Source: Deltaproteobacteria bacterium ADurb.Bin207
GTDB taxonomy: Bacteria > Myxococcota_A > Polyangia > Polyangiales > Polyangiaceae
Length of the DNA: 44,803 bases
NCBI GenBank assembly: GCA_002070115.1
Contig: MWCO01000054.1
Coordinates: 1-44,803 of the forward strand
Direction: 5' to 3'
Part shown: positions 1 through 7,500 of the stretch, in pieces
How positions within the stretch are numbered: position 1 is the stretch's first letter
Layout: each line of letters opens with the position of its first letter
The notes under the pieces: model-generated
What the model was told of the DNA's origin: nothing
What the model saw: only the letters and a program-made list of their open reading frames with translations
Database searches by the model: none
Program-made: the position numbers and the translations under genes

Positions 1-152
1 TTTTTCGCAACTTCCAGGATCCTGAGGGAGTTGTCGAAGCTTGAGTCCTGAGTGTCACGCCAGGATCACGAAAAGTGCGGGTCACACCACCGAAACCGTT
101 CCCCAAAACGGCCTTTCTGGGATGGGAACGAACTAGGAACTAGGAACTAGGA
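1..152. other. left edge, no complete gene
   Basis: Two frames on the plus strand stay open from the edge and stop at 49-51 and 42-44, so the 3' end of an upstream gene may be present, but the peptides (16 and 13 residues) are too short to identify. A short stem-loop (CCGTT at 96-100, AACGG at 107-111, 6-nt loop) could be a weak terminator for that gene. The segment ends in the AACTAGG repeats. Confidence 0.3.
131..151 (+). repeat. AACTAGG x3 direct repeat
   Basis: Three perfect head-to-tail copies of the heptamer AACTAGG lie just upstream of the nitroreductase gene. Each copy followed by A makes an AGGA Shine-Dalgarno-like core. The middle copy's AGGA is about 7 nt from a possible ATG at 153. 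Copy-number change could alter translation or spacing; this is inference. Confidence 0.8.
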
Positions 153-251
153 ATGCGAAAGGGGAACCAGCCCCTTTCCCCTTGGTATGGTTCAGCCAAC
201 ACGGGGCGAATTATCATCAAAATCTACGGGATTTGTGCTACCGCGTCCCCC

Positions 252-872
252 ATGAAGGATAATGGCAGTCTGGCTGGCGAAGACGGCACCACCTCGCCCC
301 TCTCCCGCCTCTTTCTCACGCGAAGAAGCGTACGAAAATACGAAAAAGGCGCGGCTTCCCAGCAGCAAGTCGCCTATGTGGAGCACTGCGCTCGCAGTTT
401 CGCCTCTGCCATGGGCTTTCGCTCGGCACGATTGCACGTGGTAGGGCAAGGAGAGCAACGGGACGCCATCGTCCGGGCCGCCGTATCGGGGGTCATCGGT
501 AAAGTGAATCCCTGGCTGCCCTTTTCCCACGCACGCCACCTCATCCTTTGCGGTGCCGTGTTGCCCGACGACGCTTCCCGCAACCACGTGCAGCGGGCCA
601 TCAAAGAAGCGTCGATGGTCATGCAAGTCGCTTTGCTTGCCGCCACCGAGCAAGGCCTCGGCACGTGTTGGATGGCGGGCATCCACCACGACCGCGTGGA
701 ATCCACGTTCCCGATGCCCGATGGGGCTCGCTTGATCGCCATGTCGCCGCTGGGCTTGCCTCCCGCTCGCTTGACCCTTTCCTGGGATACCCTATCCCAT
801 TACCTCGTATCCAAGCGTCGTAAGCCCCTCGAACAACTCTGGATGCATGAACGATGGGGAGTTAAAGGATGA
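252..872 (+). CDS. nitroreductase-family protein, RRS-type half
   Basis: This is a 206-residue member of the FMN-dependent nitroreductase fold. It has the N-terminal phosphate-contact motif RRSVRKY (residues 24-30), a central helix (IKEASMVMQVALLA) and the late GLGTCWMAG motif (135-143). The segment where the family normally has the PSxxNxQxWRF flavin-contact motif is degenerate (about 49-62, FASAMGFRSARLHVV). The ATG at 252 gives a normal N-terminus but has no clear ribosome-binding site. The in-frame ATG at 153 has an AGGA core about 7 nt upstream and would add 33 residues that look non-conserved, so the start is unsettled. It overlaps the next gene by 4 bp (ATGA), so the two are probably translationally coupled. 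The substrate cannot be told; the family reduces nitro compounds, quinones or flavins or oxidises peptides. See the findings for the idea of a split active site. Confidence 0.8.
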   Translation: MKDNGSLAGEDGTTSPLSRLFLTRRSVRKYEKGAASQQQVAYVEHCARSFASAMGFRSARLHVVGQGEQRDAIVRAAVSGVIGKVNPWLPFSHARHLILCGAVLPDDASRNHVQRAIKEASMVMQVALLAATEQGLGTCWMAGIHHDRVESTFPMPDGARLIAMSPLGLPPARLTLSWDTLSHYLVSKRRKPLEQLWMHERWGVKG

Positions 873-1345
873 ACGGCCTGCTTTCCACGTTGGTGACCGA
901 GCTTTGCGCGGAAAATACCACGAAAAATACGGCGCCGGTGGCGGTTTCCCATCAGCAGCTCACAGCCCTTCTGTCGTGCGCCAGAGTCGCTCCTTCTGCT
1001 GATAATTCGCAGACTTGGCGCTTTGTCACCGTTTGGTCCCCCTCGACCCGCAAGGCCCTCAGCCAGCTCGTCATCCCATCCATCGCCCCGTTTGTCGCCG
1101 AGGCGTCGGTGGTCATCGTGGCTTGCGGTGTTCCCGCACTCATCTCCCATGTGCGACGGGAACAGCCTTTCGTGATGATCGACGTCCCCATTGCCATCAC
1201 CCATATCGTGCTAAGGGCGACGGAGATGCAGATACCTTATGTGTGGACGCTGGATTGCGACGAGACCGCCATGCGCGCGCAGCTCGGGATTCCTGCCCAT
1301 GCGCGGGTGATTGGCCTGATTGCCCTGGGCCGGGATTCAGAATAG
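869..1345 (+). CDS. nitroreductase-family protein, PSxxNxQ-type half
   Basis: This is a 158-residue nitroreductase-fold protein, shorter than the usual 180-220. It carries the flavin-contact motif APSADNSQTWRF (41-52), a DVPIAITHIVL helix and a C-terminal RVIGLIALG strand typical of the family. It has no RRSxRxF motif at its N-terminus, the motif the upstream protein keeps. The ATG overlaps the upstream stop (ATGA) and is preceded by GGGGAG at 7 nt. Its last 9 bp overlap, tail to tail, the end of the PBP1A gene on the other strand. The likely reading is the second subunit of a heterodimer; a decayed paralogue is the alternative. No catalytic role is claimed. Confidence 0.75.
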   Translation: MNGLLSTLVTELCAENTTKNTAPVAVSHQQLTALLSCARVAPSADNSQTWRFVTVWSPSTRKALSQLVIPSIAPFVAEASVVIVACGVPALISHVRREQPFVMIDVPIAITHIVLRATEMQIPYVWTLDCDETAMRAQLGIPAHARVIGLIALGRDSE

Positions 1346-3745
1346 CGGGATCGTATCTTCCGGGGGAGGTAGAGCGGGCAGTGTTTCCGCATCTCGTTCC
1401 ATGGCGGGCACTTCGGGCACTTCCTGTTCGGAGGCAAGCGCGTCATGCACACCTGCATCAAGCTCGACCCGTTCCGTGGGCTCCGTGCCCGACAAGAAAA
1501 ACTCCGTCAGCGTATCGGTCTGGTCTTCGGCTGGCAGCAAGCCCGTGGTCGGGTCGATGGAAACCACCAGCACGTCAGCCGGTCGAGGAAAATCCGTGGG
1601 AGGGGTCCCCGCGTGGGCCGCTTTCATGAACGACACCCAGGCCGGTAGCGCCGCCGTTGCGCCTGCTTCACGACGCCCCAGGGGCCGCGCATCGTCGTAG
1701 CCCGTCCAAACCGCTACCGCGATATCCGTGGAATAACCGATGAACCAGGCGTCTTTTGCCTCATTGCTCGTGCCGGTCTTTCCCGCCACGGGGCGACCAA
1801 CGCCACGGGCCAACTGCCCTGTTCCCCGGTCAATCACTGACGTGAGCATGCTGGTGATGAGGTAGGCTTCGCTTTCTTCCATGACGCGACGGGAAGGAGG
1901 AGTTGGAGGGAGGGGAACCTCCTTGCCGTTGGGGTCCTGGATCCGGGTGATGAGCCTGGGGAGTTCGAATTGGCCGCCTGCAGCAAAGGTCGCGTAAACA
2001 TTGACCATTTCGATGGGTTTGGCTTCGTAGGCACCGAGTGGAAGGGATAAGTCGGGGCCCATGGGGGTGGTGATCCCAAGCGCTTTTGCCCAGGATACGA
2101 CATTGGCAGGGCCGACTTCGCGAATCACGTGGACGGCAGCCACATTGACGGATTTTGCAAGCGCTTCGCGCAAACGGATCGTCTCGGTGGACGCGGCTTC
2201 GGCCTCATCGGCGGCGCGAATTCCCCGTACGGAATTGGGTCGCACATCGACCAAGGTGGCGGGGGTGAAGCGACGTGTGTGCAACGCATAAGAATAGACG
2301 ATGGGTTTGAAAGTCGATGCGGGTTGCCTTCGGGCTTGGGTAGCCCGGTCGAGGCCGCCGACGACAGCTTCATAATTACCCACGAGAGCGAGCACCTCGC
2401 GGGTTCGGATATCGAGAGCGACAAGGGCGGATTGGGGACCGGATTCGAGACGAAGAGGGACGGGAGGGGCCTCGGTGTTTTTGCCTTCGATTTCTTTGGG
2501 GTCGGTTTCTTTGGCAAGCAAGCTGACGCGAAGCAGCGTGCCATTGGGGGCGAACTTGCTCGCCACAAGCTTTTTGGGGTTGTAGCGAGCGTGGTCTTCG
2601 AGCCGCACCACACCTTCGAGGTCTCCCACGCGAACGTAGATCAAGCCGAGTTCGTCGTTGGCTTTCGTGACTTCTCCGACGAGGATCTTATGGTCTTCGA
2701 ACCGCGGCATTCCTTCGAAGGGCGCGTCGCGAGAGCCTTTTTTCGGCATTTTTTTGGGAGGAGCCAGGGGGCCTTGCAGCCCGTGCCGTTCGTCATATTT
2801 CTCCAAATTGGCTCGAAGGGAGCGACGAGCTTCTTGTTGTAATTTGGGGTCGATGGTGGTGGTGACGGTATATCCGCCGAGCACGGCGCCGGGGCCAGCG
2901 ACTTGTTGCAGGGTGCGTTTGACGATTTCGATCACTTCGGGCGCGAGTTCGGCGTTTTCGCTTTGGGCGGTAGCCAGCACGATGGGTTCATGAAGTGCGG
3001 CTTGTTGTTGATCGGCATTGATGAAGCCTTTGGTTTGCATTTGGCCGAGGACGTACTGCCGACGTTGCTCGGATTTCGATGGGTTTTTTCGCGGAGAATA
3101 GGCTTCCGGTCCGGCGACAATCCCGGCGAGCAGCGCGGCTTGCGACAGGGAGAGGTCGCGCGCATGGCGCCCGAAGTAGTATCGCGACGCCTCCTCGATA
3201 CCGTAGCGCCCATGACCAAAATAAATCTGATTGAGGTATAGTTCGAGGATCTGATCTTTGGTCAATTCCTGCTCGATTCGTCGCGCGAGCAAAGCTTCGC
3301 GAATTTTTCGACGATAGGTCCGCTCCGGATCGAGCAAGATATTTTTCACCACCTGTTGTGTAATCGTGCTTGCGCCCTGGCGCGTTCGACCAGAGCGCAG
3401 GTTGATGAGCATGGCCCTCACCATGCCCAGGTAGTTCAAGCCTTCATGCTCATAAAAATGAGCGTCTTCCGCTGCAAGAATCGCGAGCTTCACGTGCGAA
3501 GGCAACGATTCGATCGGTACGACGGTGCGTCGTTCGGTGAATAGCTCCGATAGCACGGTGCCATCGCGCGCCAGCACACGCGTGACCTGCGGGGGGTGGT
3601 ATCGCCCTTCTTTGATTTCCGCGGTGCTCGGAAGATCCGCTTCGTAATGCCGTACGGCGAAGAAAAATCCAACGGATCCCAAAGCCAAGAGCACCAACAG
3701 CGAGGTGATGGCTCGTTTGCACCAGCGCCAGAAAAAACCGCGCAT
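1337..3745 (-). CDS. mrcA: penicillin-binding protein 1A (class A, bifunctional)
   Basis: This is a bifunctional peptidoglycan synthase of about 802 residues, anchored in the inner membrane. A short cytoplasmic stretch and one membrane helix are followed by the GT51 glycosyltransferase domain, with catalytic Glu in EDAHFYEHEG and the QGASTITQQ motif. Next comes an OB-like insert, then the transpeptidase domain with STFK (nucleophile Ser), SVN and KTGT boxes, all intact. The C-terminal 80 residues are acidic and Pro-rich. The ATG at 3745 is chosen because GAGGA lies 3 nt upstream; ATG at 3784 and TTG at 3823 are longer options without a site. The total length is close to E. coli PBP1A (850). 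It polymerises lipid II and cross-links stem peptides. It stands alone on this strand, convergent with the nitroreductase pair. Confidence 0.95.
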   Translation of the reverse strand: MRGFFWRWCKRAITSLLVLLALGSVGFFFAVRHYEADLPSTAEIKEGRYHPPQVTRVLARDGTVLSELFTERRTVVPIESLPSHVKLAILAAEDAHFYEHEGLNYLGMVRAMLINLRSGRTRQGASTITQQVVKNILLDPERTYRRKIREALLARRIEQELTKDQILELYLNQIYFGHGRYGIEEASRYYFGRHARDLSLSQAALLAGIVAGPEAYSPRKNPSKSEQRRQYVLGQMQTKGFINADQQQAALHEPIVLATAQSENAELAPEVIEIVKRTLQQVAGPGAVLGGYTVTTTIDPKLQQEARRSLRANLEKYDERHGLQGPLAPPKKMPKKGSRDAPFEGMPRFEDHKILVGEVTKANDELGLIYVRVGDLEGVVRLEDHARYNPKKLVASKFAPNGTLLRVSLLAKETDPKEIEGKNTEAPPVPLRLESGPQSALVALDIRTREVLALVGNYEAVVGGLDRATQARRQPASTFKPIVYSYALHTRRFTPATLVDVRPNSVRGIRAADEAEAASTETIRLREALAKSVNVAAVHVIREVGPANVVSWAKALGITTPMGPDLSLPLGAYEAKPIEMVNVYATFAAGGQFELPRLITRIQDPNGKEVPLPPTPPSRRVMEESEAYLITSMLTSVIDRGTGQLARGVGRPVAGKTGTSNEAKDAWFIGYSTDIAVAVWTGYDDARPLGRREAGATAALPAWVSFMKAAHAGTPPTDFPRPADVLVVSIDPTTGLLPAEDQTDTLTEFFLSGTEPTERVELDAGVHDALASEQEVPEVPAMERDAETLPALPPPEDTIPLF

Positions 3746-3912
3746 TTTTCCTCGAGGGGATAGGTTGCGTTCCGATGTGGCCATGGATTCGCCAGAGCTA
3801 GCATTCAGAGACAAATTGGCCAACGCCCGAGCGGTGGAGATTTGTTCCCGCAGGATGTCGAACGCTAGGCAAAAGCGTCATCGGGGGGCGAACTTGGGTA
3901 GAAGGTTCGAGA

Positions 3913-5019
3913 TCAGGGCGCGGGCAGGATAGAATGCGCGTTCGGAGGTGTCGAACCAGCCAGGGCAAAATTGAAATACTTAGTAAAATCAGGGTCTTTC
4001 CCGTCGACGAACATGCCTTTGGGCACCCCAGCCCATGTCCATTCTCCCGATGAGCTTTCATTCAGCATCGCCATGGCAACGGCCAGGGTGGAGGGGGAAC
4101 CGATGCGGGAAAGAGGAATCGCCATTTCCACAAATGAGCCCTTTTGGTAGATCTTGCCTGTAAAATCCCAGCTATCATCCACCCAGGCGGACCCATTCCA
4201 CTGTACGGCCCGCGTGTTGGAATTATTCGCTTTCCAATGGACCTGCCATTTGGCTTCGAAGGGCAATTGGGGGGTTTGCGACTGGTAGGTTACGCCCGTG
4301 GTCGTGCCGCCCGAGCCGCCGAGATACACCACGAAAAAAACCGTGGGAGAGGCTTGTCCCACATCGGAACCGCTCAATCCGACGTAGAGATTATTGGCAT
4401 CCCACGCAATGAACCCCTGAAACGAGGAGGTGGTCGTCTCGAAAGTTTCTTCGGCGGCAAAATCATTGGTGCCGTCGATCGTAATAGTGTGGGAATAGGT
4501 GGTTGCGCCGCCTGTTCCGCCGGTGCCGCCGGTAGCTCCGCCCGTACCACCCGTGCTTCCGCCGGTGCCACCTGTACTTCCGCCAGTACCGCCCGTACTT
4601 CCGCCGGTGCCGCCTGTGGCGCCGCCCGTACCACCCGTACTTCCGCCAGTGCCGCCCGTACCGCCCGTACTTCCGCCCGTACCACCCGTAGCGCCGCCGG
4701 TACCGCCCGTAGCGCCGCCGGTGCCGCCCGTTTCACCGCCTGAGCCGCCTGTCGCACCCCCTGCTTGCCCGGCAGCACCGGATGCACCTGCCTCGCCAGC
4801 GCTTCCCGCAGCGCCGCCCGAACCCGCGTAAGCTCCCGAACCTCCAGTGGAACCGCCGTCGGCTTCGGCGCCTCCGCTACCGCCCTTGGCACCTGAACCG
4901 CCCGTGGGCGGGTGAAGCGCTCCGGTTCCCCCATTCCCCTCGGAGTCTTCGCCCTCCGCGCATCCCATCACCGATAGCCATGCCAAACAAGGGAGCCAAA
5001 GCCAGCCATACGCGCGCAT
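3913..5019 (-). CDS. lipoprotein with Gly-Gly-Thr repeat linker and CBM9/DOMON-like domain
   Basis: This is a 368-residue predicted lipoprotein. It has a signal peptide ending in a lipobox (WLSVMGC, lipidated Cys at residue 20) and an acidic stretch after the Cys (AEGEDSE). A low-complexity linker of about 130 residues is built from TGGATGG/TGGSTGG units. The C-terminal domain of about 180 residues starts with HTITIDGTNDF and includes GFIAWDANNLYVGLSG, which resembles CBM9/DOMON-like beta-sandwiches that bind sugars or cofactors. The ATG at 5019 has GGGAGG 7 nt upstream; an upstream GTG extension has no signal-peptide logic. The likely place is the cell surface, with the linker holding the domain away from the membrane. 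The function is unknown. Confidence 0.8.
   Translation of the reverse strand: MRAYGWLWLPCLAWLSVMGCAEGEDSEGNGGTGALHPPTGGSGAKGGSGGAEADGGSTGGSGAYAGSGGAAGSAGEAGASGAAGQAGGATGGSGGETGGTGGATGGTGGATGGTGGSTGGTGGTGGSTGGTGGATGGTGGSTGGTGGSTGGTGGSTGGTGGATGGTGGTGGATTYSHTITIDGTNDFAAEETFETTTSSFQGFIAWDANNLYVGLSGSDVGQASPTVFFVVYLGGSGGTTTGVTYQSQTPQLPFEAKWQVHWKANNSNTRAVQWNGSAWVDDSWDFTGKIYQKGSFVEMAIPLSRIGSPSTLAVAMAMLNESSSGEWTWAGVPKGMFVDGKDPDFTKYFNFALAGSTPPNAHSILPAP
4505..4760 (-). repeat. tandem 9/18-bp Gly-Gly-Thr coding repeat
   Basis: Degenerate tandem units of 9 and 18 bp encode (A/S/T)TGGTGG within the lipoprotein. The unit is a multiple of three, so gain or loss of copies would change linker length without a frameshift. 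The opposite strand reads as an open Pro-Val-Pro-Pro frame, which is a by-product. Confidence 0.9.
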
Positions 5020-5062
5020 ATCGAACCTCCCACCCAAGCGAGGTGTTTGCTTGTATTCACAA

Positions 5063-5084
5063 CGTGCCGCAGAAATGAGGCACG
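5063..5084. other. stem-loop between pgeF and the lipoprotein gene
   Basis: CGTGCC (5063-5068) pairs with GGCACG (5079-5084) across a 10-nt loop, in the 181-bp gap after pgeF and ahead of the lipoprotein start. There is no T-run on either side, so a terminator role is uncertain. Confidence 0.25.
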
Positions 5085-5200
5085 CTCCGATACCCCCTAA
5101 GCCTACCGTTCTTCGCCCGGTTGGCCAGCACATTTTTTCTCCATCCACGATGGGCGGAGTTTGTTCGCGGGCCTCCCCCCCCGACCCGACAACCATGGAC

Positions 5201-6100
5201 TCAGGTTTTTCGAGGTACGATCGCCGCTAGCAACCGCCCGCTTCGGCTCCCATCACGGCGATACGAAAAAAAGCGCTCCGAATCACAGACCGTGCAACCG
5301 CGCACGTGGTCGATTTGATTCGGACGCACGCCGGCTTGGAGCAATTGGGCGTGCAGGATGCGTCGCAAATCCACGTGGGGCCGTCCGCGAGGGCCCAGGT
5401 GAAGCACATCGTGTACGGGGCTGGCGCGAGAGAGTCGGGCGGCGACATCATGTCCGGTCTCGAAACAGCAGCGTTCGATATGAGGTCCTACGGCTGCGAT
5501 GAGATGATGGGCGTGGCAACCATGATCGCGGAGCGTATCGATGACATGGCCCGTGATATTTTGTTCGGTTCCGCGCCAGCCGGAATGGATGGCTGCCACG
5601 AATCCGGAGACAGGGTCGGCCATCAGGATGGGAGCGCAATCGGCAATACGCACGCCACAGGCGATGGACGGCTCGCGAGCGATGAGAGCATCGCCCTGCC
5701 ATTTTTCTGTTTCGTCGAGGGATAGGGGGGGCGCCGCAAGATGGGTCACGATGCCATGAACTTGTTTCAAAAACAGGATCCGCTGGGCATCGACGTTCAG
5801 GTCTTCGGCAGCGATGGAAAGGTTGCGCGCGACCGAGGCGGGGTCGTCACCGACATGGGAAGCAAAATTGAGCGAGTGAAATGGCGGGAGGCTGAAACCC
5901 CCGAGGCGTGTAAAAAAGGCGTGTCGAAAACCAGCGGCCGAAAGACGAGGGGAGCGGAGCGCCAAGGGTGAATGCACGGCAATCAGGGTATCCGCGACCT
6001 GTCGCCAAGGGGTGAACAATCGTCGCAGGCTTGGGATGGTAGCTTGGGATCGCGGCCTGACAAAGCAGGTCCTCTCGGCGTTGCCTTCCGATTCCCCCAT
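5201..6100 (-). CDS. pgeF: peptidoglycan editing factor PgeF (YfiH / DUF152)
   Basis: This is a 299-residue member of the YfiH/laccase-domain family. Proteins of this family act as cytoplasmic amidases that remove mis-incorporated L-Ser from UDP-MurNAc precursors, and related ones have purine nucleoside activity. The three metal-site signatures are present: H115 in KQVHG, C155 in IADC and H172 in IHSGWRGT. A second Cys pair (ERCC, 209-212) and the C-terminal GCTVCDSERFFSYRRDG motif are also typical. The family core starts at about residue 50, so the N-terminal 40-50 residues may be an over-long start; no ribosome-binding site is visible before the ATG at 6100. It sits between two unrelated genes. 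Its role fits with the wall genes PBP1A and alr in this window. Confidence 0.9.
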   Translation of the reverse strand: MGESEGNAERTCFVRPRSQATIPSLRRLFTPWRQVADTLIAVHSPLALRSPRLSAAGFRHAFFTRLGGFSLPPFHSLNFASHVGDDPASVARNLSIAAEDLNVDAQRILFLKQVHGIVTHLAAPPLSLDETEKWQGDALIAREPSIACGVRIADCAPILMADPVSGFVAAIHSGWRGTEQNITGHVIDTLRDHGCHAHHLIAAVGPHIERCCFETGHDVAARLSRASPVHDVLHLGPRGRPHVDLRRILHAQLLQAGVRPNQIDHVRGCTVCDSERFFSYRRDGSRSGRLLAAIVPRKT

Positions 6101-6104
6101 GGCT

Positions 6105-6150
6105 CACAATTATAAAATTAATGTATAAATACAATTGGTTACAATAGTGC
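6105..6150. promoter_or_regulatory. AT-rich divergent promoter region
   Basis: A 46-bp stretch made almost wholly of A and T stands out in the 217-bp gap between divergent pgeF and the kinase gene. It holds a TATAAT on the minus strand 8 nt from the annotated pgeF ATG, and TACAAT on the plus strand. It is bounded by CAATT (6107-6111) and AATTG (6133-6137). A promoter is likely; the exact boxes are not. A TATAAT so close to the ATG hints that the true pgeF start lies further inside the gene. Confidence 0.4.
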
Positions 6151-6317
6151 CACGGATCGTGGGTAGGCTCCATCAGCCCGCTTTTCCCATGTCATACCCC
6201 CAAGACTTCGACGTCATGATTCGTTGGTCTGCCGCCCCACGGGACGAATGGACAATTGGGTGGCTTTGAAGACGACGCATCGCGCTTGCCGCGCAACCGT
6301 GGTATTCATCGGGAGCC

Positions 6318-7388
6318 ATGGCAGGGCCTGATCCCTTTATCGGTCGTGATATCCTCGACAGTCAATTTCGAATCCTCCAGAAGATCGGGTCGGGAGGTAT
6401 GGGGTCGGTTTATAAAGCGTCCCAACCTTCGATGAACCGAATGGTGGCGGTGAAGATCCTTCATCCGAAGCTGGCGAATCGTCGGGATTTGGTTTCGCGT
6501 TTCCGTAGGGAAGCGAGTGCGATGAGTCACTTGAGCCATCCCAATACGGTGAAGGTATTCAATTATGGGGAACTCGAGGACGGTTCTTTATACATCGTGA
6601 TGGAGTATCTCGAGGGAAAGAATTTGCATCAGACGGTGCGCAAGGGAGGGCCGTTGCCTTATGAGCGTGCGCTGCCGATATTGATCCAGGTCTGTGGGGC
6701 CTTGGACGAAGCTCATCGCAAAGGGATCGTCCATCGCGATCTGAAGCCTGAAAACATATTCCTTTGCACGGATCCTTTGGGTCAGCAGGATTATGCAAAG
6801 GTTTTGGATTTTGGTTTGGCGAAGGTGACCGAACGGGAGATGAACCCAGGTTCGATCATTTTGACGCAGGAGGGCATGGTATTCGGTACGCCCGAGTTCA
6901 TGTCGCCGGAGCAAGCGCAAGGGAAGGCTCTCGATCCGCGCAGTGATATTTATTCGCTTGCGGTGATTCTATACGAAGCGTTGACAGGCAAGCTTCCGTT
7001 CGATGCCAAGACGCCGATGGAGTTCATTCAGCACCATGTGGCCACCAAACCGATCGATTTGAATGCACGGGTAGCGGGTCTTTCCTTTCCTCCCGCGCTT
7101 GCGGAAGTATTGGCGAAGGCCATTGCCAAAAAGCCCGACCGTCGATTTCAAACGGCCGCCGAATTCGCGCAAGCGCTGCAAGAAATCGTGCCTGACGCAG
7201 CCACGGAACGCGGCACGATCCCAACCGCGTCGCCCGCTCTTAGAGCATCGATCACCGAGCCAACGCCGCTGCCCGCGCAAGCCTCCCCGAAAGTGTCTAC
7301 CGTTCCGCTGCTCATCGGTGTGGCGGTGGGAAGCCTCGTTCTCGGCATTCTCATCACCATCGTGTTGATGAAGTTCGTCCTGTCCTGA
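6318..7388 (+). CDS. Hanks-type Ser/Thr protein kinase with C-terminal membrane anchor
   Basis: This is a 356-residue eukaryotic-like kinase. The domain is complete and looks active: glycine loop IGSGGMGSVY (23-32), VAVK lysine K46, catalytic HRDLKPEN (139-146), DFG (164-166), and an activation segment ending GTPEFMSPEQ (190-199). A Pro/Ala/Thr-rich linker (about 295-328) leads to one membrane helix (about 329-351). Only a few residues follow it, so it has no extracytoplasmic sensor such as the PASTA domains or large tails common in this group. The ATG at 6318 has GGGAG close upstream. The gene stands alone. Input must come from the cytoplasm, the membrane or a partner. Confidence 0.93.
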   Translation: MAGPDPFIGRDILDSQFRILQKIGSGGMGSVYKASQPSMNRMVAVKILHPKLANRRDLVSRFRREASAMSHLSHPNTVKVFNYGELEDGSLYIVMEYLEGKNLHQTVRKGGPLPYERALPILIQVCGALDEAHRKGIVHRDLKPENIFLCTDPLGQQDYAKVLDFGLAKVTEREMNPGSIILTQEGMVFGTPEFMSPEQAQGKALDPRSDIYSLAVILYEALTGKLPFDAKTPMEFIQHHVATKPIDLNARVAGLSFPPALAEVLAKAIAKKPDRRFQTAAEFAQALQEIVPDAATERGTIPTASPALRASITEPTPLPAQASPKVSTVPLLIGVAVGSLVLGILITIVLMKFVLS

Positions 7389-7443
7389 ATTCGTTGACCT
7401 TGGGTCGAACGCTGGATCGTTCAAAAATACACCCTAACCCCAA

Positions 7444-7461
7444 CTATCCGAAATCGGATAG
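7444..7461. promoter_or_regulatory. perfect inverted repeat CTATCCGA-AA-TCGGATAG
   Basis: Two 8-bp arms are separated by AA, in the 112-bp gap between the convergent kinase and hypothetical genes. As RNA it would be a short hairpin usable by both genes as a terminator, but no T-run follows. As DNA it would suit a dimeric regulator, though it is at the 3' ends of both genes. Confidence 0.35.
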
Positions 7462-7500
7462 CTGGGAAGGATTGCGGATGGGAACGAACGCGCGATCTCG

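Noticed and set aside
4499..4831. Open plus-strand frame of Pro-Val-Pro-Pro repeats
   Set aside because: It is the complement of the Gly-Gly-Thr repeat of the lipoprotein on the minus strand, which has a signal peptide, ribosome-binding site and a folded domain.
121..7489. 13-bp direct repeat gatgggaacgaac at 121-133 and 7477-7489
   Set aside because: Several 13-mer matches are expected by chance in a window of this size, and the flanks do not match.
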